From G963556115 sp963677015 (GTDB taxonomy: Bacteria; Planctomycetota; SZUA-567): 64,000 nucleotides of DNA. The stretch spans positions 2,356,001 through 2,420,000 of the forward strand of contig OY781533.1 in assembly GCA_963677015.1 (NCBI GenBank), given 5' to 3'. The translations under genes were made by a program, and so were the position numbers. Positions within the stretch are counted from its first letter, which is position 1. Every line of letters starts with the position of its first letter. The notes under the pieces are model-generated. The model was not told the DNA's origin. It saw only the letters and a list, made by a program, of their open reading frames with translations, and made no database searches. Of the stretch, positions 36,162-45,478 are shown piece by piece.

Positions 36162-37679
36162 TTAATAAGATTTTGCAAAGACCACACGACCCTCACTCTT
36201 CTTACCGCAGAATACACATTCTCCCTCACCAGACTCTTTATAATCAAACGGAATACAGCGAATCGTAACCTTCAATTCATTTGCCTTTTCCTCACACTCC
36301 GGACAGCCGCACCAGTGCATTCTGGCAAAGCCTCCGTGTATTTCAGGATTTTTTTCATTCGCAGGTGTAAAGAATTTCTCAAATTCAGCCAAGCTGTCAA
36401 TATCAACGGTATTGGCTTCCCGGAAAGCTAATGCCTTGGCAAACAATGACGCCTGCATATCTTCAAGTATTCCGGCCACTCCGTTTACAAATTCATCACG
36501 GGAGATACCTTCCTTCTTATCCCGATCACGCCTACCGACAAAAACACTGTTTTTCTCAATATCGCGCGGCCCTACCTCAACTCGCAGCGGAATTCCCTTC
36601 TTGACCCAGCCCCAGCCTTTCTCACCGGCATTAATGTCACGGTTATCAATAATAACCTTTACAGCACTGCCATCATAAATCTGAGCCGAAAGGCTATTCT
36701 TGAGCTCAGTACAATAGGCGAGCACCCGGTCCTCATCCTCCTGATTCTTTACTATAGGAATAATTACTACATGCTTCTGTGCCAGACGTGGCGGGATGAC
36801 CATACCATTGTCATCAGCATGGGTCATAATCATTCCACCGATAAGACGGGTTGAGACACCCCAGCTCGTAGTCCACGCATGCTCCAGCTTGCCTTCACGC
36901 GACTGGAATTGAATCTCGGAAGCCTTCGCAAAATTCTGCCCCAGAAAATGACTGGTTCCGGCCTGCAGTGCTTTACGGTCCTGCATCATAGCCTCAATAC
37001 AGAGAGTACTTACAGCTCCGGGGAAACGTTCTGAAGCAGTCTTTTCACCGGTCATAACCGGCATTGCCATATACTCCTGCGCAAAGGTTTTATATACTTC
37101 CAGCATCTTTCTGGTTTCGTCCAGAGCCTCCTGCGCGGTTTCATGAACGGTATGCCCCTCCTGCCAGAGAAATTCGGCCGTACGCAAAAACAATCTGGTA
37201 CGCATCTCCCAGCGGACTACGTTCGCCCACTGATTGACCAGAATCGGCAGGTCACGGTAGCTTTGCACCCATTTGGCATAGGTAGCACCAATAATAGTTT
37301 CACTGGTCGGTCTAACGATAAGCGGCTCCTCAAGTTTCCCTGCAGGTACCAGACCGCCGTTTCCATCATCCTCCAACCGGTGATGAGTTACAACCGCGCA
37401 CTCCTTGGCAAACCCTTCAACATGCTCGGCTTCCTTCTCAAGAAAACTCTTCGGAATAAATAAAGGGAAGTAGGCGTTCTCATGTCCGGTATCCTTGAAC
37501 ATCTTATCCAGAGCGCTCTGAATATTCTCCCAGAGACCATAGCCCCAGGGTTTGATAACCATACAACCTCTTACCTGAGAATTTTCCGCTAACTCAGCTG
37601 CCTTCACCACTTCCTGATACCATTGCGGATAATCTTCCTCTCTGGTAGGTGTTATAGCAGTACGTGCCTTCTTCGCCAT
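36162..37679 (-). CDS. proS: Prolyl-tRNA synthetase, archaeal/eukaryotic type
   Basis: Class II synthetase charging tRNA-Pro. 505 aa, without the large editing insertion of the common bacterial type. Recognisable parts: RGCMVIKPWGYGLWENIQSA, the motif 2 region VRPTSETIIGATYAKWV and NQWANVVRWEMRTRLFLRTA, then EFLWQEGHTVHET and an anticodon-binding domain. The C-terminal zinc domain has CGCPEC and CVFC pairs and the Tyr-terminated end VVFAKSY, as in type 3 ProRS. Such enzymes occur in many archaea and in scattered bacterial phyla. Confidence 0.94.
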   Translation of the reverse strand: MAKKARTAITPTREEDYPQWYQEVVKAAELAENSQVRGCMVIKPWGYGLWENIQSALDKMFKDTGHENAYFPLFIPKSFLEKEAEHVEGFAKECAVVTHHRLEDDGNGGLVPAGKLEEPLIVRPTSETIIGATYAKWVQSYRDLPILVNQWANVVRWEMRTRLFLRTAEFLWQEGHTVHETAQEALDETRKMLEVYKTFAQEYMAMPVMTGEKTASERFPGAVSTLCIEAMMQDRKALQAGTSHFLGQNFAKASEIQFQSREGKLEHAWTTSWGVSTRLIGGMIMTHADDNGMVIPPRLAQKHVVIIPIVKNQEDEDRVLAYCTELKNSLSAQIYDGSAVKVIIDNRDINAGEKGWGWVKKGIPLRVEVGPRDIEKNSVFVGRRDRDKKEGISRDEFVNGVAGILEDMQASLFAKALAFREANTVDIDSLAEFEKFFTPANEKNPEIHGGFARMHWCGCPECEEKANELKVTIRCIPFDYKESGEGECVFCGKKSEGRVVFAKSY

Positions 37680-38102
37680 TATTACTGAACTCCAGTCTTA
37701 TATAATTAAAAAATTTTATGTATGATAATCCCCAATATTATACATTATTATATAGCAGCACAGAGCCGATTCAAGGGGAAGTCCCTATTGGAATAGACAA
37801 TTCTACCGGATATGATAATATTATTATCATATATTAACTTGCAATACCCAATAACTCAACTTTTTTAATCCCAAACAAAACAATACCTGAAGCACGCTAT
37901 ATTACGCAGCAAAAAAATATTTCAGTTATCAGAGATTATCAGATGCAGGATAACACAGTACCAAAATTGCACAACAAAGATTTATCTTATAAATTACAGT
38001 ATATTTCAACTTTTTTTACGGTAAAAGTTGACTATAAGGTCTCATTTATATATTATATATAATAAATGTTATTATATAAAAGGAAAAGGGACGTCAGACT
38101 CC
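37680..38102. other. Intergenic region between divergent proS and the SprT-like gene
   Basis: 423 AT-rich bases without a credible reading frame. It holds the strong plus-strand promoter listed separately; the proS promoter must lie here too, but no clear minus-strand boxes were picked. Confidence 0.5.
38028..38056 (+). promoter_or_regulatory. Sigma70-type promoter of the SprT-LysM pair
   Basis: TTGACT and TATTAT with an exact 17-base spacer, about 47 bases before the ATG of the SprT-like gene. One of the best promoter matches in the window. Confidence 0.6.
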
Positions 38103-38774
38103 ATGTTATATACACCTCTGCAGATGCAGAATAAACTCAAAGAAATTTCCGGTAAAGATATTCTACTGATGCTCACCAATAATCAGCAGCGTATGATTAC
38201 GATCAAAGAGTCTTCACAAGGTACTATTGCTCTAAGGGCGCATAAAATGTTCCTTTACGCTCAGGATGATATAATTATAGCTCTTGGCAAGTGGATAGGC
38301 GGGGATAACCGTGAAAAAGAAAGAATCAAAGACTATATCAACGCCAACACCATTCATATTAATTCCGATCCTGGGAAAACACGTAAAACAACCTTAAAAC
38401 CTGAAGGCAGGTATTACAATCTTGCAACGATGGCTGATAACATTAATGACAGATATCTTGGCGGGCGTTCAAGTTCCGGAATCACCTGGGGCCGCAAGGT
38501 CACAAGACGCCGCCCGACAACCATACGACTCGGCTGGTATGATCCCATGCGAAACATTATTACACTTTCGCAGAGGCTTGACCGTAAGGACATACCGCAC
38601 TATATGGTCGAATATGTATTATTTCACGAGATGCTTCATGAAGTCATAGGTATAGAAAAGCGCAGTAGCGGACGCCGGGATATACACAGTAAAAAATTCA
38701 AGCTTATGGAGCAGACATATCCGTTTTACAACGAAGCGCGTTTATTTGAAAAGAAGAAATGGGGTGGAGCATAA
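38103..38774 (+). CDS. SprT-like zinc metallopeptidase
   Basis: 223-aa soluble protein with a SprT/WSS1-like active site: VLFHEMLHEVIG gives the HExxH zinc motif, followed by HSKKFKLMEQTYPFYNEA, where the downstream His would be the third ligand. A basic, Arg-rich region (GRKVTRRRPTTIRLGWY) precedes it. The ATG is taken because GGAAAAGGG lies 12 bases upstream and an earlier in-frame TTG is the -35 box. The stop overlaps the next start (TAATG), so it is coupled with the LysM gene. Protein or DNA-protein crosslink substrates are both possible for the family. Confidence 0.75.
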   Translation: MLYTPLQMQNKLKEISGKDILLMLTNNQQRMITIKESSQGTIALRAHKMFLYAQDDIIIALGKWIGGDNREKERIKDYINANTIHINSDPGKTRKTTLKPEGRYYNLATMADNINDRYLGGRSSSGITWGRKVTRRRPTTIRLGWYDPMRNIITLSQRLDRKDIPHYMVEYVLFHEMLHEVIGIEKRSSGRRDIHSKKFKLMEQTYPFYNEARLFEKKKWGGA

Positions 38775-39949
38775 TGAGTGAAGAAATTCGCAGAGGAGGA
38801 GCCGCCAGATATCTGGCCATGGTAGCATGTGTTCTGCTCGGCGGCTTTGTCTATGTCGGCTGGAGAATTAAAAAAGGTGACGAGCTCAAAGAACAGCACA
38901 CTCTTGTCGCGGCAGTCGAAGACCAGCAGCAAAACTCAGAACTTAGCCTCAGTATCCCCCGCGGCACTTCACCCAAACCGGTTGAAGACACACTCAACGA
39001 TGCAGATCTGCTTGAAGACTTAACTATCGGCAGCAATGAAAAAGAGACAGTTGTTGTAAAAGACACCCCGGATGATATAGACATAGAAGCTCTGCTGGCC
39101 TCTACTCCAGAACCGACTCAAACCAAGAGCAGCACAATTGGCGGTGTGTCAGGAAACAGTAATCTTGATGTACTCCTTCCGGAGAGTGAAGAAGTTGTAC
39201 AGGCAGAGGTCACCCCGCCTCCAGCTCCGGCACCAGAGACACTGGCCCAGCAAACACAGCAGCAGCTTCCGGAAGTATCTACATTACCGGTACCAGCAGA
39301 TTACAAGGAAAGCACAAGTACTGGCAAAAATCAGGATAGCATCGAAACGCCAGCAAATCTTGATACAGCTCCAATGGAATCATTGGCAAATGTAACCTAT
39401 AGAGACTATACGGTCAAACGTGGTGATACACTCAGCAAAATAGCACTACGGCATCTCGGCTCGCGCAAACGCGCCATGGAAATATACAACCTGAATAAAG
39501 ATCGCATGGCCAACCCTAATGTACTCAAAGTCGGCATGAATCTTCGTATTCCATTTGACCATCACTCAAACAGGACATCAACACATAGAATCAGCACCAC
39601 CGATTCCCTGCCGTCAATAGCGATGCGTTACTATGGCAGTGCCAGACCGGAAATAATAGAAGGTATACGTCTGGCTAACCCCGTACTCTCACGCGGCGGC
39701 TTCAGAGAAGGAACAAAACTGGTAATACCACCTCTGGAAGTTGTAGAGAATACCCCGGTTGAAATCTATGCCAATACTACAGCGGGACGTGAACGGGTTT
39801 ATATCGTTCACTCAGGTGATACGTTATCAAAAATCGCTGCCAGAAAATATGGTAATTCTAATAAATGGCGCGCAATCTATAATGCCAACAAGGATAAATT
39901 AAGCAAACCTTCAGCCCTGCGCGTCGGAATGACAATTCGTCTGCCTTAA
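38774..39949 (+). CDS. Membrane-anchored protein with three LysM domains
   Basis: 391 aa. One N-terminal membrane helix (YLAMVACVLLGGFVYVGW at ~15-32) anchors a Pro/Glu/Thr-rich flexible segment (~40-200). Three LysM modules follow for glycan binding: YTVKRGDTLSKIALRHLG, ISTTDSLPSIAMRYYG (the most diverged) and YIVHSGDTLSKIAARKYG, each ending in a VGMxLRIP-like strand. It likely binds peptidoglycan in the periplasm. The start overlaps the stop of the SprT-like gene by one base, so the two are translationally coupled. Confidence 0.88.
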   Translation: MSEEIRRGGAARYLAMVACVLLGGFVYVGWRIKKGDELKEQHTLVAAVEDQQQNSELSLSIPRGTSPKPVEDTLNDADLLEDLTIGSNEKETVVVKDTPDDIDIEALLASTPEPTQTKSSTIGGVSGNSNLDVLLPESEEVVQAEVTPPPAPAPETLAQQTQQQLPEVSTLPVPADYKESTSTGKNQDSIETPANLDTAPMESLANVTYRDYTVKRGDTLSKIALRHLGSRKRAMEIYNLNKDRMANPNVLKVGMNLRIPFDHHSNRTSTHRISTTDSLPSIAMRYYGSARPEIIEGIRLANPVLSRGGFREGTKLVIPPLEVVENTPVEIYANTTAGRERVYIVHSGDTLSKIAARKYGNSNKWRAIYNANKDKLSKPSALRVGMTIRLP

Positions 39950-39993
39950 ACGGCAACGACAAGCCCGAACTTTTTTCCTACTCTATTTAACAT

Positions 39994-40025
39994 AAATCCT
40001 CCGGAAACAGCCGGAGGATTTATAC
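39994..40025. terminator. Hairpin between convergent LysM and hydrogenase genes
   Basis: An 11-bp stem AAATCCTCCGG / CCGGAGGATTT with a six-base loop. T-runs are weak on both sides, but its position suggests a shared bidirectional terminator. Confidence 0.65.
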
Positions 40026-40065
40026 TATACAAAACCTGAATAATTGAGATGGTACCGCAGATCAC

Positions 40066-41532
40066 TTATTTATTAAGATGAGCGCTATTCTTGGCAAATT
40101 CCGCAATTGCATCACGCGCTTTATCCGGTACCGTGTAGACTCCCGCCCCATTCACACAACCACCATCACAGGTCATTACCTCTACCAGATTACCATCTTT
40201 ACAGCCGTTACGGGCATAGTCACGAAGTTTATCAAGTCCCTCCAGCGACAGACCGTTGACCAGTACACTCTGCACAGCCTCCGGGTCACCGGCAACACTT
40301 TTAACCGCTCCGGCAACACCGCCCACCAGGGCAAAACCACGACCCTCACTATACGCAACATCTTCAATTTCCGCGTCATCAAGTACCGCCGTCTCTATTT
40401 CAGACGCTTCAAACATTGCTCCAACCTCTTCAAAAGTCAGCACATAGTCAACAGCCTCATCCATCACCCCTTCGTATCTTTTAGCTACACAGGGACCAAT
40501 AAATACTGTAACCGCATCCGGATAACGCTCACGCATCTTGACCGCAATATAATGCATCGGTGTCGGCGTATGTGAAATATGCGGTATAACCTCAGGCATG
40601 TGCTTATTTGCTGCCTCAACATATGCCGGACAGCAGGAGGTAGTCATAAAGTCCTCACCTTTATCAATTATCCTCTCCTTAAACTCCGCGGCTTCATGCT
40701 GACAGGTTTCATCAGCCCCGCTCGCCACCTCAACAACCCGGTCAAACCCGAGCTTCTTCAGACCGGCAGCGATACTTCCCATGCCGCCGGAGAATTGACC
40801 GGCAATTGCCGGAGCACACATAGCCACCACCTCTTTATCTGAATCAAAAGCTTCCAATACATCAATAAGCTGGGATTTTTCCATAATAGCACCAAAAGGA
40901 CAGGCACGCATGCACCGGCCACAAGAAGTACATTTTTCAAAATCTATCTCCTGCTTACCCGTGGTAGTATTCCGTTTTATTGCATCTACCGGGCAAGCTT
41001 CCTCACATGGTACCGGAACCCTTACTACCGCATGATACGGACATACTTCTTTACATTTACCGCAGTTAATACATTTGCTAGGATCTATCTTAGCCTGATG
41101 ATTGGTAACAGTAATACAGTCAACAGGACAATTTGAGACACACGGACGGGCAATACAGCCCCGGCACAGTTCACTTATAACATATTGCGCCCGAATACAG
41201 CTTTCACAGGCAATATCAAGTACGGTAAGAACATTGGGTTCAACAGTTTCCCGCTTTTTAGCCTCTGACGCATAGTGAGAAATCCGCAGAAAATCATCGT
41301 CAACATCCTGCAGATCAATTCCAAGCGCAGCGATACAGCGATGCTTTATAACTTCACGGTCTTTATAAATACAGCAGCGATAATTATCCTCCTGGTACTC
41401 ACGTGGAAAGAGGTTATAAGGAATTCTATCGAAATCATCAGGACTACACCCTTTATTATACGCTTTTACGACTTCACACATAACCCGGCGTCGAAACCTG
41501 GTAGCATGATTTACATGATCTTTAATAGACAT
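40066..41532 (-). CDS. [FeFe] hydrogenase, group-B-like monomeric form
   Basis: 488-aa iron-only hydrogenase for H2 production or uptake. The ATG after GGAG is chosen over a start 15 codons earlier. An N-terminal helical region precedes Cys-rich ferredoxin modules: CRGC, CINCGKCKEVCPYHA, CEEACPVDA and CTSCGRCMRACPFGA. H-cluster motifs are TSCCPAY (L1), FIGPCVAKRYE (L2) and EVMTCDGGCVNGAGVY (L3), which deviate from the usual TSCCPxW / MPCxxK / ECxxGCxxGGG in the manner of group B enzymes. No NADH-linked partner or maturation gene adjoins. It implies anaerobic, ferredoxin-linked metabolism. Confidence 0.88.
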   Translation of the reverse strand: MSIKDHVNHATRFRRRVMCEVVKAYNKGCSPDDFDRIPYNLFPREYQEDNYRCCIYKDREVIKHRCIAALGIDLQDVDDDFLRISHYASEAKKRETVEPNVLTVLDIACESCIRAQYVISELCRGCIARPCVSNCPVDCITVTNHQAKIDPSKCINCGKCKEVCPYHAVVRVPVPCEEACPVDAIKRNTTTGKQEIDFEKCTSCGRCMRACPFGAIMEKSQLIDVLEAFDSDKEVVAMCAPAIAGQFSGGMGSIAAGLKKLGFDRVVEVASGADETCQHEAAEFKERIIDKGEDFMTTSCCPAYVEAANKHMPEVIPHISHTPTPMHYIAVKMRERYPDAVTVFIGPCVAKRYEGVMDEAVDYVLTFEEVGAMFEASEIETAVLDDAEIEDVAYSEGRGFALVGGVAGAVKSVAGDPEAVQSVLVNGLSLEGLDKLRDYARNGCKDGNLVEVMTCDGGCVNGAGVYTVPDKARDAIAEFAKNSAHLNK

Positions 41533-41591
41533 ATTTTCTCCACAAACATTCGGTAAAACCAACAAAAAAACCAACACCAGTGCTATTTTTA

Positions 41592-41620
41592 AATATAACA
41601 GCTAACAAAAATTTTAGCAA
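41592..41620 (-). promoter_or_regulatory. Putative promoter of the hydrogenase gene
   Basis: On the minus strand TTGCTA and TATATT are separated by 17 bases, about 60 bases before the ATG. Confidence 0.45.
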
Positions 41621-41649
41621 GGCAGAAACCAGCTACTCACTAAAATACC

Positions 41650-41691
41650 ATAAAAAAAGGGGTACTTCCCCTACAAAGGAAAGTACCCCTT
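41650..41691 (-). terminator. Rho-independent terminator after the Cys-rich lipoprotein gene
   Basis: On the minus strand AAGGGGTACTT pairs with AAGTACCCCTT, followed by TTTTTATGG. It isolates the lipoprotein from the hydrogenase. Confidence 0.82.
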
Positions 41692-41713
41692 AAAAACTCT
41701 TAGCGCTCAGATA

Positions 41714-41974
41714 TTACCACTTAGTGATCTTGCTCTTGTCAAGAGTCTTAATGATAGTACCATCTGCAAAACGAACCGGTTTACCACCACTGTTCATAAC
41801 CTCTTCGCTGTAGATTCTAGTACCGATATACTCACAGTATTCGGTAGTGCAGCGATCACACTTTGGTGAATTTGGGTTATTATCACAAGTAGCAGGTGCA
41901 GAACAAGTGCTGCTGCAACCCCCAGCAACAACTACACCCAGGCCAAGAACTGCGGCTAGTAGAAATCTCTTCAT
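41714..41974 (-). CDS. Small Cys-rich lipoprotein
   Basis: 86-aa predicted lipoprotein. The signal peptide ends in VAGGC with lipidation at Cys20. The mature N-terminus has six further Cys within ~28 residues (STCSAPATC ... CDRC ... YC), which could form disulphides or bind metal. The C-terminal part contains GKPVRFADGTIIKTLDKSK. A double ribosome-binding motif GGAGGAATGAGGA precedes the ATG. Monocistronic with its own terminator; function unknown. Confidence 0.72.
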   Translation of the reverse strand: MKRFLLAAVLGLGVVVAGGCSSTCSAPATCDNNPNSPKCDRCTTEYCEYIGTRIYSEEVMNSGGKPVRFADGTIIKTLDKSKITKW

Positions 41975-42333
41975 TCCTCATTCCTCCAAAACTATAAATT
42001 AAACTAGAAGCTGAAATACACTTTATAATCCCCAACAGCTATAAAACGTAACACATAGATCTATTAACCGAAGAACTTCATACCAGTCACCGGAAAACAA
42101 GCTGAATATATGATAAAAACGTCTTATATTACTTCCTATAATATCAAAACAAACCGTATATAACAAGCTTTATAATTCTTTTTTTTTATTTATTTTAATT
42201 TCACTATATAGTGTATGCTCAAGGCCGTTAAAGTTAGAGACTTACAAACCGGCAAATAACACTCAATCCCTTTACAAACAGCGTCAGATTCCGATAATAT
42301 CAGAAATACCACCCGAATAACAAGGAATAATCT
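41975..42333. other. Intergenic region between the divergent lipoprotein gene and trmD
   Basis: 359 AT-rich bases with no reading frame. The only structure noticed is the 12-bp palindrome CACTATATAGTG at 42202-42213, a possible operator or merely AT-rich chance. No convincing promoter boxes were found. Confidence 0.45.
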
Positions 42334-43029
42334 ATGCTGAGAATCGATATTTTAACAATTTTCCCTGATATGCTTACCGGAGTATTTTCTGAAAGTATCA
42401 TACGCATAGCTCAGGATAAAGAGCTTATAGAGATAAACACTCACAATATTAGAGATTACACTACCAATAAACATGGCAAAACCGATGACCGCCCATTCGG
42501 AGGCGGCCCGGGAATGGTGATGACCGCCCAACCGGTAATTGCTGCGGTAAGAGCGGTACAGGCAATGTCTGATATCCCCGGCAGATTAATATTCATGGGA
42601 CCGGACGGCAGAAAATTCGATCAGAGCGCGGCAGCAGAGCTGAGCAGCGACCAGAGACTTATCTTTGTCTGCGGCCGTTATGAGGGCTTCGATCAACGCA
42701 TTTTTGATATTCTGCAGCCTGAAATTTTCAGTATCGGTGATTACATTCTTACCGGCGGAGAACTGGCGGCCGCAGTCATTATCGACGCGACAATCAGACT
42801 TATCCCGGGAGCTCTGGGAAAAATAGAGAGCACACAGGATGAATCATTCTCCCTTGAACATAACGGTCGTCAACTTCTCGACTACCCTCACTACACCCAG
42901 CCTGCAGAATATGAAGGATTAGCTGTTCCGGAAATCCTGCGCGGCGGCAACCACAAACTGATACATGAATGGCGACTTGAACAGGCATACCGCAAAACCA
43001 GAGAGTTCAGACCGGATCTGCTGGAATAA
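42334..43029 (+). CDS. trmD: tRNA (guanine-37-N1)-methyltransferase
   Basis: Methylates G37 next to the anticodon, preventing frameshifts; essential in most bacteria. 231 aa. The SPOUT domain shows LRIDILTIFPDMLTG, DRPFGGGPGMVM, CGRYEGFDQRI and SIGDYILTGGELAA; the C-terminal domain has LDYPHYTQPAEYEG and PEILRGGNHKLIHEWR. In most bacteria trmD sits with rpsP, rimM and rplS; here it stands alone. Confidence 0.96.
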   Translation: MLRIDILTIFPDMLTGVFSESIIRIAQDKELIEINTHNIRDYTTNKHGKTDDRPFGGGPGMVMTAQPVIAAVRAVQAMSDIPGRLIFMGPDGRKFDQSAAAELSSDQRLIFVCGRYEGFDQRIFDILQPEIFSIGDYILTGGELAAAVIIDATIRLIPGALGKIESTQDESFSLEHNGRQLLDYPHYTQPAEYEGLAVPEILRGGNHKLIHEWRLEQAYRKTREFRPDLLE

Positions 43030-43271
43030 GACCGACTACCCACTATTCTCAATAATCCCTTTTTGATGTTATTCATAAAAAATAACCCAATAGAAACACC
43101 ACTATTTACCAGTGATCAGCCAACAAACCACAAGATATAGTAGAAGCACAAACCACAACCCGTATTTTTCAACTTTAACCGTATATTTTTACTGGATTTA
43201 TATTGAATTATATGATAGAAATATAGATGATATGATTTAGATTGTAATAATAGGGGTTATGTCTACAGACC

Positions 43272-44012
43272 ATGGGTGGGGAAAAATTGGAAAATTTAAA
43301 ATTTATAAGACTGACAGCAGCAATTAGTTTATTCAGTCTCAGTATAATATTTTTTTCTGCTCCAGCTGCTCTGGCAGCACTCAAACAGCAGAATCAGAAT
43401 ATAGCCCCTGAACGAAATTACGAACGGGAGACAGCGACATTTCCCAGCAGTGAAAAAAAGCAGATAACAACCTTCAACCCTACAGCAGGTTTGAAAGAGC
43501 AGGAAAACAAAGCGATCACCAAAAGCATTATCCCTATGATAGTTATGGGAGCTATCGTTCTGGGAATCTTCCTCTGGATCTGTCTTAATATTGTAAAGAA
43601 ACTGCTTCCCGGGGGCAAAAAACTGTTTTCAAGCCCCGGACTTGAAATACTCGGCAGAACACATTTTGATTCACAGAAATATATGGCTCTCGTGCGCGTC
43701 GGCACCAGAGTTCTGATTGTTGGTGTGTCACCAAACGGCTTTGATCAGATAACTGAAATTTCCGACCCTGACGAAGTAACAGAGGTTCTGTCAGCGGCGA
43801 AGCCTAAAACCAGCAGTGGGCAGAATCTTTTTTATAAGATGTTCCAGAAGCAAATCCAGAATCACAGCAGCAATGACGCACAGGCAGTCAAAAACGCCAC
43901 TGCAGCTGATTTGAGTGATAATACTGACGCAGAAGAACCTCAGGGCGATTCGGATCAGGATATTTCCGGAATGCAGGAACGGATAAGAAAAATACGTAAC
44001 CTGGAGGTATAG
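43272..44012 (+). CDS. fliO: Flagellar biosynthetic protein FliO
   Basis: Chaperone-like membrane factor for assembly of the FliP ring in the flagellar export gate. 246 aa. A signal-like first hydrophobic stretch (~15-35), then a TM helix at ~85-105 (IIPMIVMGAIVLGIFLWICL) and the FliO core LEILGRTHFDSQKYMALVRV followed by GTRVLIVGVSPNGFDQITEI. The tail is acidic. The ATG start is uncertain: a TTG five codons later has GGTGGGG just upstream. First gene of fliOPQR-flhBAF. Confidence 0.85.
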   Translation: MGGEKLENLKFIRLTAAISLFSLSIIFFSAPAALAALKQQNQNIAPERNYERETATFPSSEKKQITTFNPTAGLKEQENKAITKSIIPMIVMGAIVLGIFLWICLNIVKKLLPGGKKLFSSPGLEILGRTHFDSQKYMALVRVGTRVLIVGVSPNGFDQITEISDPDEVTEVLSAAKPKTSSGQNLFYKMFQKQIQNHSSNDAQAVKNATAADLSDNTDAEEPQGDSDQDISGMQERIRKIRNLEV

Positions 44013-44050
44013 TTCACCCCAGGCTACAACAGATAAACGACAGGTTTGCT

Positions 44051-45097
44051 ATGAGCAGAAGAGAACAGGCAGAGAGTTTGGTAAAAGTCACTTCCCAAAA
44101 TCAGCTTTTTTTTGGGCTGAAAAAATCAACTTTTATCGGATTTTTCATATTAACTCTTATAATATCAGGAGTTATGCTCAATAAAAGTGCAAAAGCAGCA
44201 GATCTGCCGCCGTCCCAGAGCTCTACCTCAGGCCCGGGAGATGTGACAGGACCGCAACCGATACCGGAAGGAGTTCAGGATCTTTCGTTTCTACCGACAA
44301 TCGACGACGGGTCACTTACGGCAGCAAAGACTCCGTCACAGGTAGCATCGGTAATGCAGATCGTAGGACTACTCACCCTGATAACCCTTGCTCCGGGTAT
44401 CCTGATGGTGACAACCTGTTTTCTGCGCATCATGATCGTACTCAGTTTTTTGCGTAAAGCATTGAGCACACAAACTATGCCACCAGATAAAATACTTGTG
44501 GGCATAGCTTTTGTTCTCTCGATTTTTATTATGGCGCCAACCTGGGAAAAAGCCTGGGATGAAGGGATGAAACCATACTTTAACGATGCGATAGATCCGG
44601 CAACAGGCCAACGCATGAGCCAGTCAGAGATGTTCAGCCGTGCGCTATCACCGGTACGCCAGTTTATGTTCTCCTGTCTGACTGCCAACGAAGGAGAAGA
44701 AGAGGTACGCTTTTTCATGGGTATTTCAGGTCATCAGGTTAAGAGTGAAGATGGAGGAGTTTACTGGGTTGGTGAAAATAACCGGCATGTCAAGGAATTC
44801 ACCGAACTGCAGCTGGCGGATATCCCGACAATTGTCATAATTCCGGCTTTTGTAACCTCGGAGATGAAACGGGCATTCTGGATGGGATTCCTGCTGTATC
44901 TGCCATTCCTGATTCTGGATATGGTTATAGCATCGGTTCTGATGAGTATGGGCATGATGATGCTGCCGCCGGCGATGGTAAGTATGCCGTTCAAACTCAT
45001 ACTCTTTATTCTGGTAGACGGCTGGCGACTGCTTATGGAAGCACTCGTAACCAGCTTTCCGCCGGATATGCTGTCATTTATCAAGGTAATATCCTGA
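44051..45097 (+). CDS. fliP: Flagellar export gate protein FliP
   Basis: Core subunit of the flagellar type III export gate. 348 aa, about 100 longer than the mature family size because of an N-terminal hydrophobic segment (~28-46) and a Ser/Pro/Gly linker to ~95. The FliP core follows: TLITLAPGILMVTTCFLRIM, IVLSFLRKALSTQTMPPDKI, LPAYVTSELK-like IPAFVTSEMKRAFWMGFLLY and MMLPPAMVSMPFKLILFILV. The central periplasmic part is of usual size. Confidence 0.95.
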   Translation: MSRREQAESLVKVTSQNQLFFGLKKSTFIGFFILTLIISGVMLNKSAKAADLPPSQSSTSGPGDVTGPQPIPEGVQDLSFLPTIDDGSLTAAKTPSQVASVMQIVGLLTLITLAPGILMVTTCFLRIMIVLSFLRKALSTQTMPPDKILVGIAFVLSIFIMAPTWEKAWDEGMKPYFNDAIDPATGQRMSQSEMFSRALSPVRQFMFSCLTANEGEEEVRFFMGISGHQVKSEDGGVYWVGENNRHVKEFTELQLADIPTIVIIPAFVTSEMKRAFWMGFLLYLPFLILDMVIASVLMSMGMMMLPPAMVSMPFKLILFILVDGWRLLMEALVTSFPPDMLSFIKVIS

Positions 45098-45140
45098 CTA
45101 GGGGATGGTTGCAGGGAAATTACCAGATTGGAGAGAAATA

Positions 45141-45419
45141 ATGATACCTACAGTTCACGGGGTAATTGATATTGCCCAGCAGACAATGTTTACCGCTGTA
45201 CTGCTCTCGATGCCGGTTCTGCTGACATCACTGGTGGTAGGAGTAATTATAAGTCTGATTCAGACTGTAACGAGTGTGCAGGAGATGACGATCACCTTTG
45301 TGCCTAAACTGATGGCGGTGATGGGCGTTACTCTGCTGGCCATGTCCTGGATGATTCAGGTGCTGGTAGAGTACACCGAGACACTCTGGTCACATATGTC
45401 ACTACTCGCAGGAGGTTGA
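45141..45419 (+). CDS. fliQ: Flagellar export gate protein FliQ
   Basis: Small export-gate subunit with two membrane helices, 92 aa. Motifs: LLSMPVLLTSLVVGVIISLI, QTVTSVQEMTITFVPKLMAV. The ATG preceded by GGAGAG is used; an in-frame start 12 codons earlier lies right after the fliP stop and is unlikely. Confidence 0.95.
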   Translation: MIPTVHGVIDIAQQTMFTAVLLSMPVLLTSLVVGVIISLIQTVTSVQEMTITFVPKLMAVMGVTLLAMSWMIQVLVEYTETLWSHMSLLAGG

Positions 45420-45478
45420 TTAACTCAATTTAAAAAAAACAGCAGTTAATACCGGAGTACTACAGAGAGAAACAAAAA

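Noticed and set aside
40078..40575. A 165-codon plus-strand frame opposite the hydrogenase gene
   Set aside because: Antisense to H-cluster motifs of the hydrogenase; its product is low-complexity Thr/Ile/Arg without a domain.
42202..42213. Palindrome CACTATATAGTG upstream of trmD
   Set aside because: Mostly alternating A/T and only 12 bp, with no second copy found; not enough to call an operator.
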